Source: Cricetomys ansorgei
Lineage: Eukaryota > Chordata > Mammalia > Rodentia > Nesomyidae
Reading direction: 5' to 3'
DNA: 64,000 nt
Assembly: GCA_026225945.1 (NCBI GenBank)
Contig: JAMJFZ010000881.1
Location: 1,585,001 to 1,649,000 of the forward strand
Shown here: positions 12,049 through 23,530 of the stretch, piece by piece
Layout: every line of letters starts with the position of its first letter
Position numbering within the stretch: the first letter of the stretch is position 1
Translations under genes and position numbers: made by a program
The notes under the pieces: generated by a model
Told to the model about the DNA's origin: nothing
Seen by the model: only the letters and a program-made list of their open reading frames with translations
Databases searched by the model: none

Positions 12049-13544
12049 ACTATCTAGCGGTCATACAACACAATTGTTCAGACAGGAAATTTGTACAGGT
12101 CATAAAATAATGTTGGCAGTCCTATTATCAGTAGAGGGGATGTAGAATGTAATGGGACAAATGTATGTGACCATGTTATAAAGAAGACAGCAGCATCACC
12201 GTGAAGGGAGAGCACAAGGTGTGAACACAGCTTTGTAAATCTGTTAAGTGAAAAGTGGACAAACAAAACTGTACAGGAACGCTGAACTTTAGCGAAGAAA
12301 ATCAGTTATAAACGTACAGTCTAAGGGTACCAAAGCCAACCTGCACAGAGACTGGAGCTGCATATCTCACGAAACTGGCAGCAGATGTTAGGAAATTACC
12401 TATTACCAAGGGAAGAATGCTAGAATTATTTAAGTGGTAATGGATTGGTAATATATAACGTGTATACACATTTAAATGTGGAAATATATATATATATATA
12501 CATGAATATAAATATATATGAATGAGTCTATACATTTGACTTCTATACAAACTTCTTTCTTTCAAGTACTAAGCTTTGTAGTGTAATTTTCTTCTTTATT
12601 CATATATGTATGATTACATGATATATATCATGTACATACATATAATGCATATCATGGTATCAAGATTTTTTAATTTGATGTAACGTGTATGGAATGTCCA
12701 ATTTTTAAAAATAATTATCCTTGATTTTCAAAATTACTGTATTTGTCTTCATTATAACCAATTGTCTCCATAAATTCTAAGACATTTCTCTGATTATATT
12801 TAAATGTATAAAACATATGTATTTATACTAATATGTAATATGACAACATAGCACATATAAAACCCATGTCACATTTCCTTTCTTTGCTACCTAAAAAGGT
12901 CGAGACCATGACATCTCATGAACAAAAAGCATACCTATAGAGTTGTGCTTCCTAATGCCATTTTCCCAGTAAATGAGGCATGATTCCATGTAGAAGTGGC
13001 TGAGTATAAAAACAGACAGGGATGCATAACAATGAGGCTGGAAAAATCTTCCAGTGGCAGAAAGTAAGAAAAAAAAAACGAACAAAATCCTTTAACTTTT
13101 AATTTCCTGAACAATTTTGCAGGGATAAAGAAGACAACTGAAGGGTTCACAGTGGCCAGTGTTGAAAAAATGTAGGGCAAAATAAGTAAATGGAGATTCC
13201 TTGGATTCCACTCAAAGCACAAAATAGTTATTCAGTAGTCTGTACGTATACTGTCAAGTGATTGAATAAATAAAAAAATAACGGCGTCACAGTGTGCAAA
13301 TCTTCCAGTGTAGACGTGTTCTACACACAGTGCTTTACCTCAAGGTCCTGGAACAACTTCTTTTCCTAGGTGTTGTCCTCATATTATTCTCTCCGAAGTG
13401 TAGTAAGAATAGAAGCCGTGTGTAAGGAGCTATGTGCAGGAGGAAAGGAATTAATTAGAGTGCCTCGTACAACTTTTCCCTAAGTCTCCAATTGCTCTAA
13501 AATGGTGTATTTTCTAAATACTATCTGTGTGTTCAATCATGTGG
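12049..13544. other. AT-rich intergenic DNA with TA tracts
   Basis: Holds a short (TA)n at about 12485-12500 and a 20-bp perfect palindrome at 12615-12634. No repeat family or gene recognised. Open frames of 60-95 codons on the minus strand look non-coding. Confidence 0.5.
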
Positions 13545-13748
13545 GTGGGTATTTGTATGTGTGGGAACGTGTGTGTCTGTGTGTGTGTCTGTGCACATGG
13601 GTGTGTGTCTGTGTGTGCGTGTGCATTTGTGTATGTGCACGTGTGTATGTCTGTGTGTCTGTGTGCATGTGTGTGTGTATTTGTGTGTGCGTGTGTTGTG
13701 TGTATATGCGTGCATGTGCGTGTGTGTGTGTCTGTGTGTGTTTGTGTA
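13545..13748. repeat. Degenerate (TG)n repeat
   Basis: TG runs interspersed with CTG, CATG and CGTG. It is the simple-repeat tail next to a diverged antisense SINE. Overlapping open frames on both strands are repeat translations. Confidence 0.92.
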
Positions 13749-13892
13749 TGTGCCAGAGGACAACCTTGAGAGGTGTCCTCAACAACACGGCCTGTGGCTC
13801 GCAGAGTGGGCTGGGCTGGCTGACCAGAGAGCTACTTGTTTTCAGCTCTCCAATGCTGGAACTGTAGACCTGGACCACCATGTTAGGCATCC
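13749..13892 (-). mobile_element. Diverged B4-like SINE fragment, antisense
   Basis: The block 'gccagaggacaaccttg' followed by 'gctggctgaccagagagct' and 'ccaatgctggaactgtagac...ccaccatgttaggcat' follows the antisense B4/B1 order ('agaggacaac', 'ccagtgctgggattacagac', 'caccatg'). The tRNA-like head is missing or unrecognisable. Confidence 0.5.
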
Positions 13893-14709
13893 TTTTAAAC
13901 ACTTATTTATCTGGGGACAAAGGCAGGCGTAGGTTGGTGTCGATTACTGTTGATAGTGTTGTAGTCCACCAACACACTGCGGCAAGCTTCAGCTTACCAC
14001 ACCCCAGTAGTGTTCTATATTACCTTCATTAAATCAACATGCCGCATTCTAGGCTGTATGAGAGGCCATGTTACACCTCTTCACAACACAAATGACTTAT
14101 GTGCACACCCTTATTTGAAGCTTAGAGACACCACTCCTACTGACCGCCCACAGGCAATTGAGCTGGTGACCCTCTTTATTCATCAAATATTTATGTTGGT
14201 GAAAAGCCACAGACAACACTGTGAAGGACTCAAGAAAAGAAGACAAAGATTTGACACCTAGTTCTTTGAATATGGCTAAAAGTTCTTGTAGGGAAGTGGA
14301 ATTATGGAGAGGAATTTGATAAATTCCATATGCATTTAGACAACCAGAGTTATGCAAAGAACAATATTCATCTGAGAGGACAAGAGTGGTTGTGGGAGTA
14401 AAAACTATCTTCAGGTGGAAGTGTGGGGTAAACAAAGAGGGGACACTGTACTAAGCATCTTAAACTAGGTAGGGCATCTTTAACTACATTGGCACATCTT
14501 AAACTACATCAGGGCATCTTAAACTACATTAGGGCATTTTAAAACATAGAAATCTTTGTACCCAAGAAAATATTTACATGATCCCAGACATATATGTGTA
14601 TAAAATACATATAAAGTTAAACATTTGCTGATAACAAATCATACAGATATTAATTTTGAAACAATTATATAGTATATATATACTTCTATGAGCCATTTGT
14701 TAAAGAAGT
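13893..14709. other. Unique intergenic DNA with a small local repeat
   Basis: At 14450-14540 the phrase 'catcttaaactacat' and variants occur about four times at 20-35 bp spacing ('agggcatcttaaactac', 'ggcatctttaactac'). This is a short degenerate tandem repeat. Nothing else is recognised. Confidence 0.6.
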
Positions 14710-14736
14710 GTTTGTGCGTGTTTGCATGTGTGCCTG

Positions 14737-14768
<32 letters not shown>

Positions 14769-14865
14769 CGTGTTTGCATGTGTGCCTGAGTGTGTGTGTG
14801 TGTGTGTGTGCGCGCGCGCGCGTGTTTGCATGTGTGCCTGAGTGTGTGTGTGTGTGCATGCACGT
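14710..14865. repeat. 52-bp tandem repeat of mixed TG and CG runs
   Basis: The phrase 'cgtgtttgcatgtgtgcctg' begins at 14717, 14769 and 14821, exactly 52 bp apart. Each is followed by a (TG)n run. The first two runs end in CG runs at 14761-14770 and 14811-14822. The third unit loses the CG run. Confidence 0.93.
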
Positions 14866-15058
14866 GCGCATGCCTGCATGAGTTCATGTGCATCATGTGT
14901 ATGTAGGAAGGTGAGGAGTTCAGTAGGGGCTGTTGGATACCCTGGAACCCTGGCTTCAGACATCTGTGAGCTACTTGATTAAGTGTTAGGAGCAGGATCA
15001 GGGTCTTCTGCAAGAGCAGTCAGTCCTCTTACCCACAGTGCTGTTCTCCAGCCCTGTC
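14866..15058 (-). mobile_element. B3-type SINE, antisense
   Basis: The plus strand ends in 'gcaagagcagtcagtcctct' and 'acccacagtgctgttctccagccc', the complement of a B2/B3 tRNA-like head. The GC/TG-rich distal end merges with the 52-bp tandem repeat. Confidence 0.85.
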
Positions 15059-15865
15059 GTCTATTAAAGGTGTAATCACATTTTCATATTGATGGGACCA
15101 AGTTGCTTCTTTTTTTCTGCATAAAAATGGAAACTTCCCTGATACTTTCAAAGGTCAGGCTGTGGAGTATCTTCATCCTTCCCCAGAGTTGATCAATGGT
15201 TAGAGTTTATGATTGTCAGTGCTTAAAACATACTTCACTTAATTTCATAAACATAAAATGGCAGAAGTAAATGTATAGCTATTTCAGAAAATGGAAGAAA
15301 TTATGTCCATAGCTAAATTTTATGTAATGACTTCCTTTTTAGTGAAACTTAAGCTAGCAACTCAAATGGCTGTATTTTCAAATCAAACATTGCAGCACAA
15401 TACAGCCCAAAGTGAATGCTAATTAGATACACGCTGAGGAAGATGGTCAGAAAACATTAGAAGGCTTTTTAAAAATTAAAACATTATGTTCCTATAAGAG
15501 CAGAAAGCTCTGAATGCACAGAGAAAACCTTGTACTTCATAGCAAGCAGTAGTTAGTTATGAGTGCAGGAGTTTCCAGGAAGGGCTTGGTTGCCTTTCCT
15601 GGTGTGATTGTGGGCTTAGTACAGAGTGCTACGGAGAAGTCACAGGGTGCAGCACGAGTGTGTGGGCAGAATCACTCAGTCTCGTTACTCATGTGACGCT
15701 ATATTAACTTTTGGCCATTACAAGTTCAGAAACCATTTACTGTGTTTTGTTTGTTTTTGTTTGCTTGTTTGTTTTCCATTTCCGTGTTCACTTATTTGAT
15801 CTGAGGTCATGACCACAGTTTAAGACACTTTGTTCTGGGTATGAAACCAAGGAACTCAGATGAAA
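15059..15865. other. Unique intergenic DNA
   Basis: No recognisable repeat or gene. A short (GTTT)n run lies at about 15748-15772. Confidence 0.45.
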
Positions 15866-16133
15866 CGTAGGAAAGAAACGTGCGTTTAAAATGCTTGGGG
15901 GCCATTGCGGCGCTATCAGACAAATTTTGTACGTCGTATCGCTAGTCAAAAATGAAACTCTCCAGGGACTGTTGACAGCGATTGCGTTCGCAGTAAGTTT
16001 ATCACAATCAAGGCACTCTGACATGTCGCTGTTCTTCACTGTGAAGTGCCAGGACACAGAATATCCTGGAGTTGCTGATTTCATAGGATTAGTGCGAATG
16101 GTAAAAGTTTCCTACTGTCAGCCACACGGCGGT
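15866..16133. other. CpG-dense unique segment
   Basis: I count 15 CpG dinucleotides in about 268 bp, against long CpG-poor flanks, with roughly average GC content. Clusters occur at 15866-15883 ('acgtaggaaagaaacgtgcg'), 15908-15941 and 15979-15990 ('gcgattgcgttcgc'). A 98-codon minus-strand frame crosses it (15788-16084) with no family resemblance. It could be an unmethylated regulatory element, a conserved non-coding element or a young repeat unknown to me. Confidence 0.6.
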
Positions 16134-17675
16134 AGATGCTAAAGCTCCCTCAGCTGCTCAATGATGGCACACTGCTCAAACAAGCCACCAGTTATAATTT
16201 AGATCCTAGGATTTTCTAAGGTCTGGAAAACAGTGCCTTCAGTAAAAATGTCTAAAATGGTGAGCTCAACATCTGAGCTACTGACAGCACGCAATGGGAA
16301 GTAGTGACAAGATTTCTGGAAAAGAAATCAGAGGCTAGTGCCTGTTTCCCAACGCTCCTTGATCTCACAGGATAGGTTTGATTCATGATTCTTTGAGAAC
16401 AACCTGGAATTCTCAGTGATTCGGTCCATGGGAACTGAGTTCAAGCCCTGGGCTGTCTGCATGGTACAGAGGACTGCAGTGTTTTCCAGGCCATTTGTGT
16501 ACCATGAAATTTACTATCTTACCAATGTCCACGTGATTGATACTGAATTCCCTTTTCCTCTGATGACCTGTTGTCCACTACTGAGTGTGTGTTTAACCAT
16601 GAGAACTCAAGGTAAAATAAAAGGAGAATAAAGGAAAAGGATAAAGTTCAGGGCATGTCATTGTTGGAGTAGATATTCTAATTATCTGAAATGCCAAGAT
16701 GCGGACAAGGGTATGAAGAAATGACGGAAGCATCCAGAGACCCAGCCATCCAAGAGCTGCATGGAGCAAGACCTGTGAAATGAGGCAGAAGGATGCCTCT
16801 ACGTGATGAGTAGAATCTTGCCGCTCCGAGATCACGTTCGCAAGGTAGGGCACACAGCTCCCTAACGACCCAAGTAAAACCCTGTGACAGTTTAGGTTGG
16901 CAAATGCAGATCCCAAAGTACTTTCCAGTTGCCTAAGCTGAGTGTGTTTAGTAAATCATGGTGAGTAGCTTGTGGAACGTCAGGCAGAGCTACAAATCTG
17001 CGGTTAAATTTAGCATACAGAAGGGTCTGTCCATTCACACAGAGAGACTTTTGTCGTGGAAAAAGCCAAGAAGTTGGTACTCAGGCTTAGGAACGTGGTG
17101 ATGGACTGAGTGCAATATTCTGCCTGCTATCTAGTGCATCTGACTTCTCCTGGACTAGCTGCCACTCTGTGCAGGTGTATTTGATTAGAAGAAACATCAG
17201 AGCCCTGCAACATCGCTGGAATAGAGTTAACTGAATGGTGTTTCCAGCATTCCAGTCAATACAGAAGAGAAAGAGGAAACCGGAAAGTCATTGAAACACA
17301 TGCCGAGTGAGCCAACCATCAGCATCTCCTGCGGCTACAAAAATCACCCGTGACTGTGTGCAAGGTCTGACCTCAAGTCCGCAGCTGACATAATTCATCA
17401 CATGCTTGCAAACAACCCATGTAGTAAGTGCTCATCTTTATTTTAACAAACAGCAAAAGGTTCAGTTACCCCAGACGAAGAGCTGCACGACAGAGGCCAG
17501 AAATGTGAACTGTGGCCCTGACTTCAGAGACCATGACTCCGTGGACCCTATACTGTCTGATGTACAAAGGGAGAGGAGTCTTACAACTCAGGGGGAAGGA
17601 TGAAAATTAAGACTCCCTGGTAAGTAATCTAAATATGTGGTGTAATTTTGTTGGCTTCAGTAAATGAGTGGATGC
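16134..17675. other. Unique intergenic DNA
   Basis: Moderately GC-balanced sequence with no recognised repeat, RNA gene or exon. Confidence 0.45.
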
Positions 17676-18005
17676 AGTTGCCAGGCTGCTGTGTGGGCTC
17701 ACCAAGAGAGACAAGAAGGCATTCTCATATTTGCAAACTCTGCCAGACCTCAGCAGAGGGGACCACCGTCCTGGCCAGAGCCATACTCAATGACAGTGGA
17801 ACCCCGAGTGTGTCTGCTCAAGTGTTTTTATTCTTTTGGAACACCTCAGGTAGTTTACTGATAGCACATGCAGATCATTAGCAATGAAACAACCCCCACA
17901 GATATCCAACACCTGCAAACAATACAAAACGCCCTAGACAGGATAGCCCCTCACCCAACAGTGCATACAACAATTTCGAACATAATTAAAAACAAACTTC
18001 CCCAA
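17676..18005 (-). mobile_element. Unidentified dispersed repeat, copy 2 (LTR candidate)
   Basis: Second copy of the repeat at 9500-9850, uninterrupted by the GT-rich run seen there. The minus strand has an AATAAA (complement of 17827-17832). A 119-codon plus-strand frame begins in it at about 17868, but it runs out into flanking DNA and resembles no family. Confidence 0.55.
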
Positions 18006-18931
18006 CAAGTGGACTCTAATGTTGAATTAGACTCCCACTTGAAATTAGACTTTTTCTTTTCTAGGATACAAGTAGAATTGTTCAGCTTGGTGATGTTGCT
18101 CAGTAGTGAGAGATGCAATTTAGCTGTTTCTGTTCCTTCCAATGTAGCTTTTGGCTTTACTGACGTAAGAAACCAGTGGCACAGCAGAGTAACACTGTTA
18201 AGAACAGGCAAGAGAAATTGTGTGTGATTTCTGACATCAAGAAAATCAATGGCTTCATTGAAATTACATATGGTTATCAATGGCTAGGAAAAGAGAAAGT
18301 ATATAGTTTGACTTTTCAAACTTAGCTTGATCATGGAACATTAACAGAAAAATCAGAATGAGCAGGTTGTATTTAGGAACATACATGTGTGTGCTGATAA
18401 CACATATGCAGGCACCAACAATTAGTGAAAAAAAGAGGCTGTGAATTTGAAAAGGAACCAGGAGTGTTGTGGGGGAGGGTTTGAAGGGAGGAAAGGGAAA
18501 GGAAGAATGATATAATTATAATCACAAAACAAAACAAAACAAAAAGCAAATTAAGGGTTGACCTGAAGAAAATCATCTCTGACTTACAAATTGAGAAAAA
18601 TGTTGTTTTTATTATCTACTTATGATATGAAATCATTGTTCTCTGAAGTCTGGATTGCTGGAATATGTAGGTCAGCTGCTTTACTGAACAATGCTAACAG
18701 GTGTTCATCTGTGTACAGACTTCCTGGGGACACAGGAGCTCTCTAAGGGGCACTTCTGATGAAAATATTGCTCTGAGCATCCTTTCCTTCTTTGCTTATG
18801 TGTGCTGATGAAAGCCACTGACAAGAGTCTTCGATATAGTTCTTCCTCCATTTTATGTAAGGAAAAACCCTAAAAATAGCACAGATTCATTTTATTTACG
18901 AAAGAGTGCTATGTATGTGCTCCTTAGGCGT
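18006..18931. other. Unique intergenic DNA
   Basis: Contains an (AAAAC)n-like stretch at about 18523-18545. No gene or known repeat recognised. Confidence 0.45.
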
Positions 18932-18953
18932 GGGGTGGTGGTGGTGGTGGTGT
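18932..18953. repeat. (TGG)n microsatellite
   Basis: About seven TGG units in 'gggtggtggtggtggtggtg'. Confidence 0.9.
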
Positions 18954-19585
18954 CTCTGTTTAAAAAAAAATATTTTCTTATTTTCTCTCTATAGAATGAA
19001 AAATCATTAAAAACATTGGAAAGATGTAAACTTTCATATCATCAGGAAGAAAAGAAAAGGCACATAAAATAGTACAGGAAAGAATGTAACCTTTTGTTAA
19101 GGTAAGAAAAATTTGTTTCCTGTTCAACATATAAGCAGAGAGGTATTACGCTACAGCATACATGTAACATTTTTCTAATCTACCATGCATTGCCTTAAAT
19201 AAACACATCTGAGCTAAATCAAGATGTGTTCCAAGGGAATATAATTTGAGAATCACTTGGTTAGGAAACCCGTCAAGCGTAGGATATTTACAGCAAATAT
19301 TTCCAAGATGATAGCAAAGCTACATCTTAAAGCACAGATGGAAGAAAGATTATGCTCCTTTCCATAAGTACCTAAAAGCCTCCAACAGGTAGCTCAGCTG
19401 CTGCGGAGGACAAGCATTTCCTGTTCCCTGATCTCTTACTCCCTGCAGTCCATTTACTCTAAAACAAGATGGTTAACTTGAATGTGTGTGTGTTTTTTTT
19501 AATGCAATACAAAAGGTTCAAACTCAAGGCTCTGGGTGTCTGAGGGTACCACTAATACTCCCAGCCTCATCTATTCATGCATTGA
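18954..19585. other. Unique intergenic DNA
   Basis: AT-rich. No recognised feature. Confidence 0.45.
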
Positions 19586-19718
19586 TTCGTTTTGAGACAG
19601 AGTCTTACTGTACCTCAAATGTACTATCACATACACTCTGCCCTTGGACTCCTCATTCTCTTGGCTAGACCTTTCCCAGTACCTGAGTTAGCAGGGGCGC
19701 ATTGCCAGGCCCAGCTCC
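19586..19718 (-). mobile_element. Very diverged B1-like SINE, antisense
   Basis: 'gttttgagacagagtcttac' is followed at the expected spacing by 'ggactcctcattctcttggc', 'cagtacctgagttagcaggg' and 'cattgccaggcccagct'. These match the order of an antisense 7SL-derived SINE with many changes. Confidence 0.6.
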
Positions 19719-22185
19719 CCTGTGCTGCCTTTTAAGCTAATCTTTATTCTTTCTGGGTCAGCTCTATTATATCAACCCGAATAAAATTGATGGTAATAGA
19801 GTTGGTTTGATGAAATCTTTAGAATCTTTAAGTTTTGTGACAGAAAAATTGTTTCCAATCTAGGCTCTGGATTTCCTAATTGAATAAGTAGTTCATGAAA
19901 TTCCAGAGTCTCTTACTCATTTCTACATCTGTAGAGCTGGTGATGGAACACGCAAGCGTAGACGCCTTGGGTAAGGTGTGTCACAAGGACAATCCGAGTC
20001 ACCGGGGTAAGTAAACGGAGTAAACCCTGAGATGATGGGAACGGGGCCTCCTCTCTTGCAACACTCGGAGTCAAGAAAGACTTCAAACTCCTGATCAGAA
20101 CGACAGAGTGCATTTTCCTCAGAGCAGAAATAGAAAAGGCGCAGGAGAAAGAACTCTGAAGTCTGACATCATTTCACTGACAGTTCTCTGAATGGTAGCC
20201 AATAAAAGCAGGCTATCACTGTTAGTCCTACTCATTACATCAGTAGAAAATATTGATTACTTGCTTTTCAAGAAAATTACATAATAAATCCAGACTTGAT
20301 CCGCTGTTTCCTTTGTCCACATCTGATCTGACTTGATGCCGAATTCATTTTTTTGTACACATTTAAGTCAGTCTGTTTTCCCGGTAACTGAATGTGGGCT
20401 TCATAGGAGGAACAGGGCCAAATTTGTCTCCTGATTATTAATAGATCCGAGATGACTGTTACTGTCTCAGGCCTCTCCCCTCAGCTCTTTATATTTTATT
20501 TAACATCTGTAAAAACATTTTGATGTAGCACCTTGATCTGTATAATGATTTGCTTTTGTTCCAAGCTGCTGAAAGTGTCTTTGAACCACCACAAGGAGCT
20601 ATTCATCCATTCCTTCAAGACGGCTTCACTTTCATCATAAAAAAATGAACATCATGAAAAATGAACTTTGAAATCAAAGAGAGAAAACAAAGGTGAGGGA
20701 ACTCTGTGAGGTAACCGAGTAAGAGTTGAGGCGGCTGCTGGAAGTGATCAGTCACTATTGTCCTAAACTGCCCCTGCTTGCACCAGGCAGCAGGCTCCGC
20801 GCTCCACACCAAAGCTGTTCAGAGCAACCCTCTGCTCCTATTCTGCTTAAAGCCTCTTTCGGAATTCTGCTCACTCTTTGCCACGGTTGGGAACAAATGT
20901 GTTCCCTTGCCCCTGGTTGATAAGGAGGCGGTATCACTCATGGATATTCTGTTGTGCCTGCCTCCCGAAGTCTCGAATTTTCTTATTGTTCAAGCCACAG
21001 TGACCTCAGAATAGCATTCTTTGTAAAACACAATGATTACTTAAAAATTTGTTAATGTGCTTGCCAAAACAACCAGGATATGAATCCAAATGATCATCCT
21101 CTCCACACGCTTCATTGTGATTAAAGTGAAAACTAGGAAAAAGAAGTCTTGAAAATACAAACGGAGGAGAGAGGGTACCATTTTGCAAAGAGCTGTGTCA
21201 CCTGTGAATTGCGAGGAAAGGACCCTCCTTTTCAACTCTGGAAAGGATGAATAAGAATAAACCGAAAGCATGGATGCTTTTTATAGTCGTGTCAATGAGG
21301 ATGAGGATGATTTGGGTTTGGGGCCACTGGGGTCACAGGTAAGGTAGATGAAAGGCTGGGCGCGGAAGACTGAATAAACGCGCTGCTGGGCGAACAAGGG
21401 ACTAGTGCTGGCAGATTTGGCATTTTTGTTTTTCTACTAGAATTGTAAGATATTCTTGCTAACTCACTTTCTACGGTAGCCCCCGTTTGACAGGCAAGAG
21501 TACAAAGATGTTATGAGGAATTTTCTGCTTCCCCGTTGTGTTTTAGATAAAGCAGAAAAGTCCAGCTATTTACTGAGCTCACGGTGTGGACTGCTGTGAT
21601 GTAGGACCTCTTAAAGTGCTCTTGGTACACGATGTAGTCTTCCCACAAACAAGGAAAACCGCAGGTCTTTCGGTGAAGGAAAAGGAAAACCGGCTTCAGG
21701 CTGTAAATGGTTATATATATGTTTCTACTATCTAAACAACCCAGAAAAGAAAATAATATTTCAGGAGAGGACTGTGTTTATTTTCATCCCCAGGAGAGGC
21801 AATTTACATGCCAACAAGTTATGTTGGTTTTATGTGCCCATTAGTTTGCTATTCAATTAAAAAATGTGTATTTTCCACGGTAACACCCATCTCTCCCGAT
21901 ACCCACGCTAATTGTGAGGCACACTGTGCACCTACTTAAAGCAAAACACAAACGAGCCATCAGATTCCTACGGACGAAGATTCCTTTAACATAGACCCTC
22001 AAAACAGACATGCTCTAAATGCTTCTACTTTTTATCTTATAGATCTATTTATTTTTATGTTTCAAACACGCTAATGGTAATTCTGTGCTGTTGAAGGACT
22101 CCTTAAAAATCAAGTTGAAACACTAAACACCACAAGTGATCTTTAAAAGAGAAATATTTCTGTGTATTAAAGGTTAGAGTATAAT
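19719..22185. other. Unique intergenic DNA
   Basis: Relatively GC-richer stretches at 19900-20080, 20700-20960 and 21330-21420 ('gctgggcgcggaagactg', 'aacgcgctgctgggcg'). No exon with a credible frame and no repeat family recognised. Confidence 0.45.
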
Positions 22186-22294
22186 TTTCTTCCTTCCTTC
22201 CCTCCCTCCCTCCCTCCGTCCCTTCCTTTCTTTCTTTCTTCCTTCCTCCTCTCTCTCTCTCTCTTTCTCTTCTCTCTCTCTTTCTTTCTTTTCC
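22186..22294. repeat. (CTTC)n/(CT)n polypyrimidine tract
   Basis: CTTC, CCCT and CTCT runs on the plus strand next to an antisense B1. This is probably the expanded complement of its A-rich tail. Confidence 0.95.
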
Positions 22295-22441
22295 AAGACA
22301 GGGTTTCTCTGTTGTAACTCTGTACTTTCTGTTGTCCTGGAACTCACTCTGTAGACCAGGCTGGCCTCGAACTCACAGAGATCCACCTGCTTCTGCCTCC
22401 CAAGTGCTGGGATTAAAGGTGTGTACCACCACCTCTGGGCT
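22295..22441 (-). mobile_element. B1 SINE, antisense
   Basis: Near-complete B1 on the minus strand. The plus strand shows 'agacagggtttctctgttgt', 'gtagaccaggctggcctcga', 'actcacagagatccacctg' and 'cccaagtgctgggattaaag'. A 10-bp insertion/duplication ('tgtactttct') interrupts the 'ctctg...ttgtcctgg' junction. Confidence 0.96.
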
Positions 22442-23014
22442 TTAGTTTTCTTTAAAAAAATGCTTTTTCATTTTCTGTGTTCTTTTACCACAAATACAAG
22501 AATGAGAAAAATGGTATGTTGGCTCAAGGGTTTTTGTTTTTGTTTTTTTTGGTCAATTTGACACAATCTAGAGTCATCAAGATGAGGGAACTTGTATTGA
22601 GAAGTTTCTACATCACAATGGCCTTTAGGCAAACCTGTGGGACATTTTCTTGGTTAACGATTGAAGTCGGAGGGCCCAGCCTACTGGAGGAGGTTCTGCC
22701 CTTAGGGTTGTTCACAAAAGCACGTCGTAGTGATTTCCTTCCTGTATGTTATAAAGAGATGTTTCCTTAATAACAGTGATGACCACACTTACCAGTGGTT
22801 ATGAGGACAGATGTTAGATTGTTGTTAGAAATTATTCTAGTTTAGTAAATGAGTGGTCGCAGGCTTTCCTCCAATATCCATGACTTCTCTAGCATCAAGT
22901 AGTTAGCCAAGTTCCCAGAGATCATCTTAAATTCAATTAGAGAGGTGCTGTTTACCAACAATGTGTGCCACCGCTGCACCCTTAGGATGATTGTTCACGC
23001 TGGTGACGTGGTTC
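22442..23014. other. Unique intergenic DNA
   Basis: No recognised repeat or gene. It ends with the left copy of the 4-bp flank (23011-23014) of the LTR that follows. Confidence 0.45.
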
Positions 23015-23530
23015 TGAAAAGACTCGACCAAGAAACTTCTCCAGTTTCCTCTGTCCTTGAAAGAGAACAAAGAGTAAAATGTCAGCTAGAAAGCTAAACT
23101 TAATTGCAACTCCTCGCAGTCTCCCCCTTCCGAGTCCAGTAGTGCTTCTCTCCCCAGTTTCTGAGAACAGGCTTATCAGGAACTTCCGAACCTCTCTGTG
23201 CAGACACCAGACATGCTCCTTAAGGCATTCTTAGTTTTCCTGCCTCCTCACCCCTCCCTTGCGGTATTGGTCACCGGGCCTGGTCAATACCTACCAATCA
23301 TTTTAGAGATCAACCCCTGGGGCCAATCTGGAAATGCCAAGGCATGTAAGTCCCTGTTTGCCTTCTTTTCCTATATAAACTCAACTCCCCCTTTGAGTGG
23401 GCTGCTGCCACAACTGCTGTGTCAGAGAGGGTTATGGCCCGGGCTCGAGTCTGAATTAAAGAAACCCCCTGTGTTTTGCATCAGATCGGACTCCTTGGTG
23501 GTTATTGGGGATCTGAACGTGGGCGCAGCA
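23015..23530 (+). mobile_element. Solo LTR of a class-I (gammaretrovirus-like) endogenous retrovirus
   Basis: About 516 bp that starts with TG ('tgaaaagactcg') and ends with CA ('gggcgcagca'). GTTC flanks both sides (23011-23014 and 23531-23534), the 4-bp target duplication usual for class-I elements. Inside, in LTR order, are a C-rich U3, a TATA box 'tatataa' at 23372-23378, and an ATTAAA polyadenylation signal at 23455-23460. The U5-like end is 'tccttggtggttattgggga'. No primer binding site, gag, pol or env is next to it, so it is a solo LTR left by recombination. The exact family is not known to me. Confidence 0.8.

Noticed and set aside
13502..13932. Frames of 76-123 codons around 13.5-13.9 kb
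   Set aside because: Driven by the TG repeat and an antisense SINE.
14639..15013. 124-codon minus-strand frame
   Set aside because: Thr/His repeat from the 52-bp TG/CG array plus B3 sequence.
15788..16084. 98-codon minus-strand frame in the CpG-dense segment considered as an exon
   Set aside because: No matching splice sites or family. A plus-strand frame is open in the same place, so openness is not informative.
9500..18005. The unidentified repeat pair considered as the two LTRs of one provirus
   Set aside because: No gag/pol/env remnants were recognised in between, and the intervening DNA contains several SINEs and unique sequence. Kept only as a question in the findings.
17868..18227. 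119-codon frame after the second unidentified repeat
   Set aside because: No homology, crosses the repeat boundary, and no counterpart frame in the first copy.
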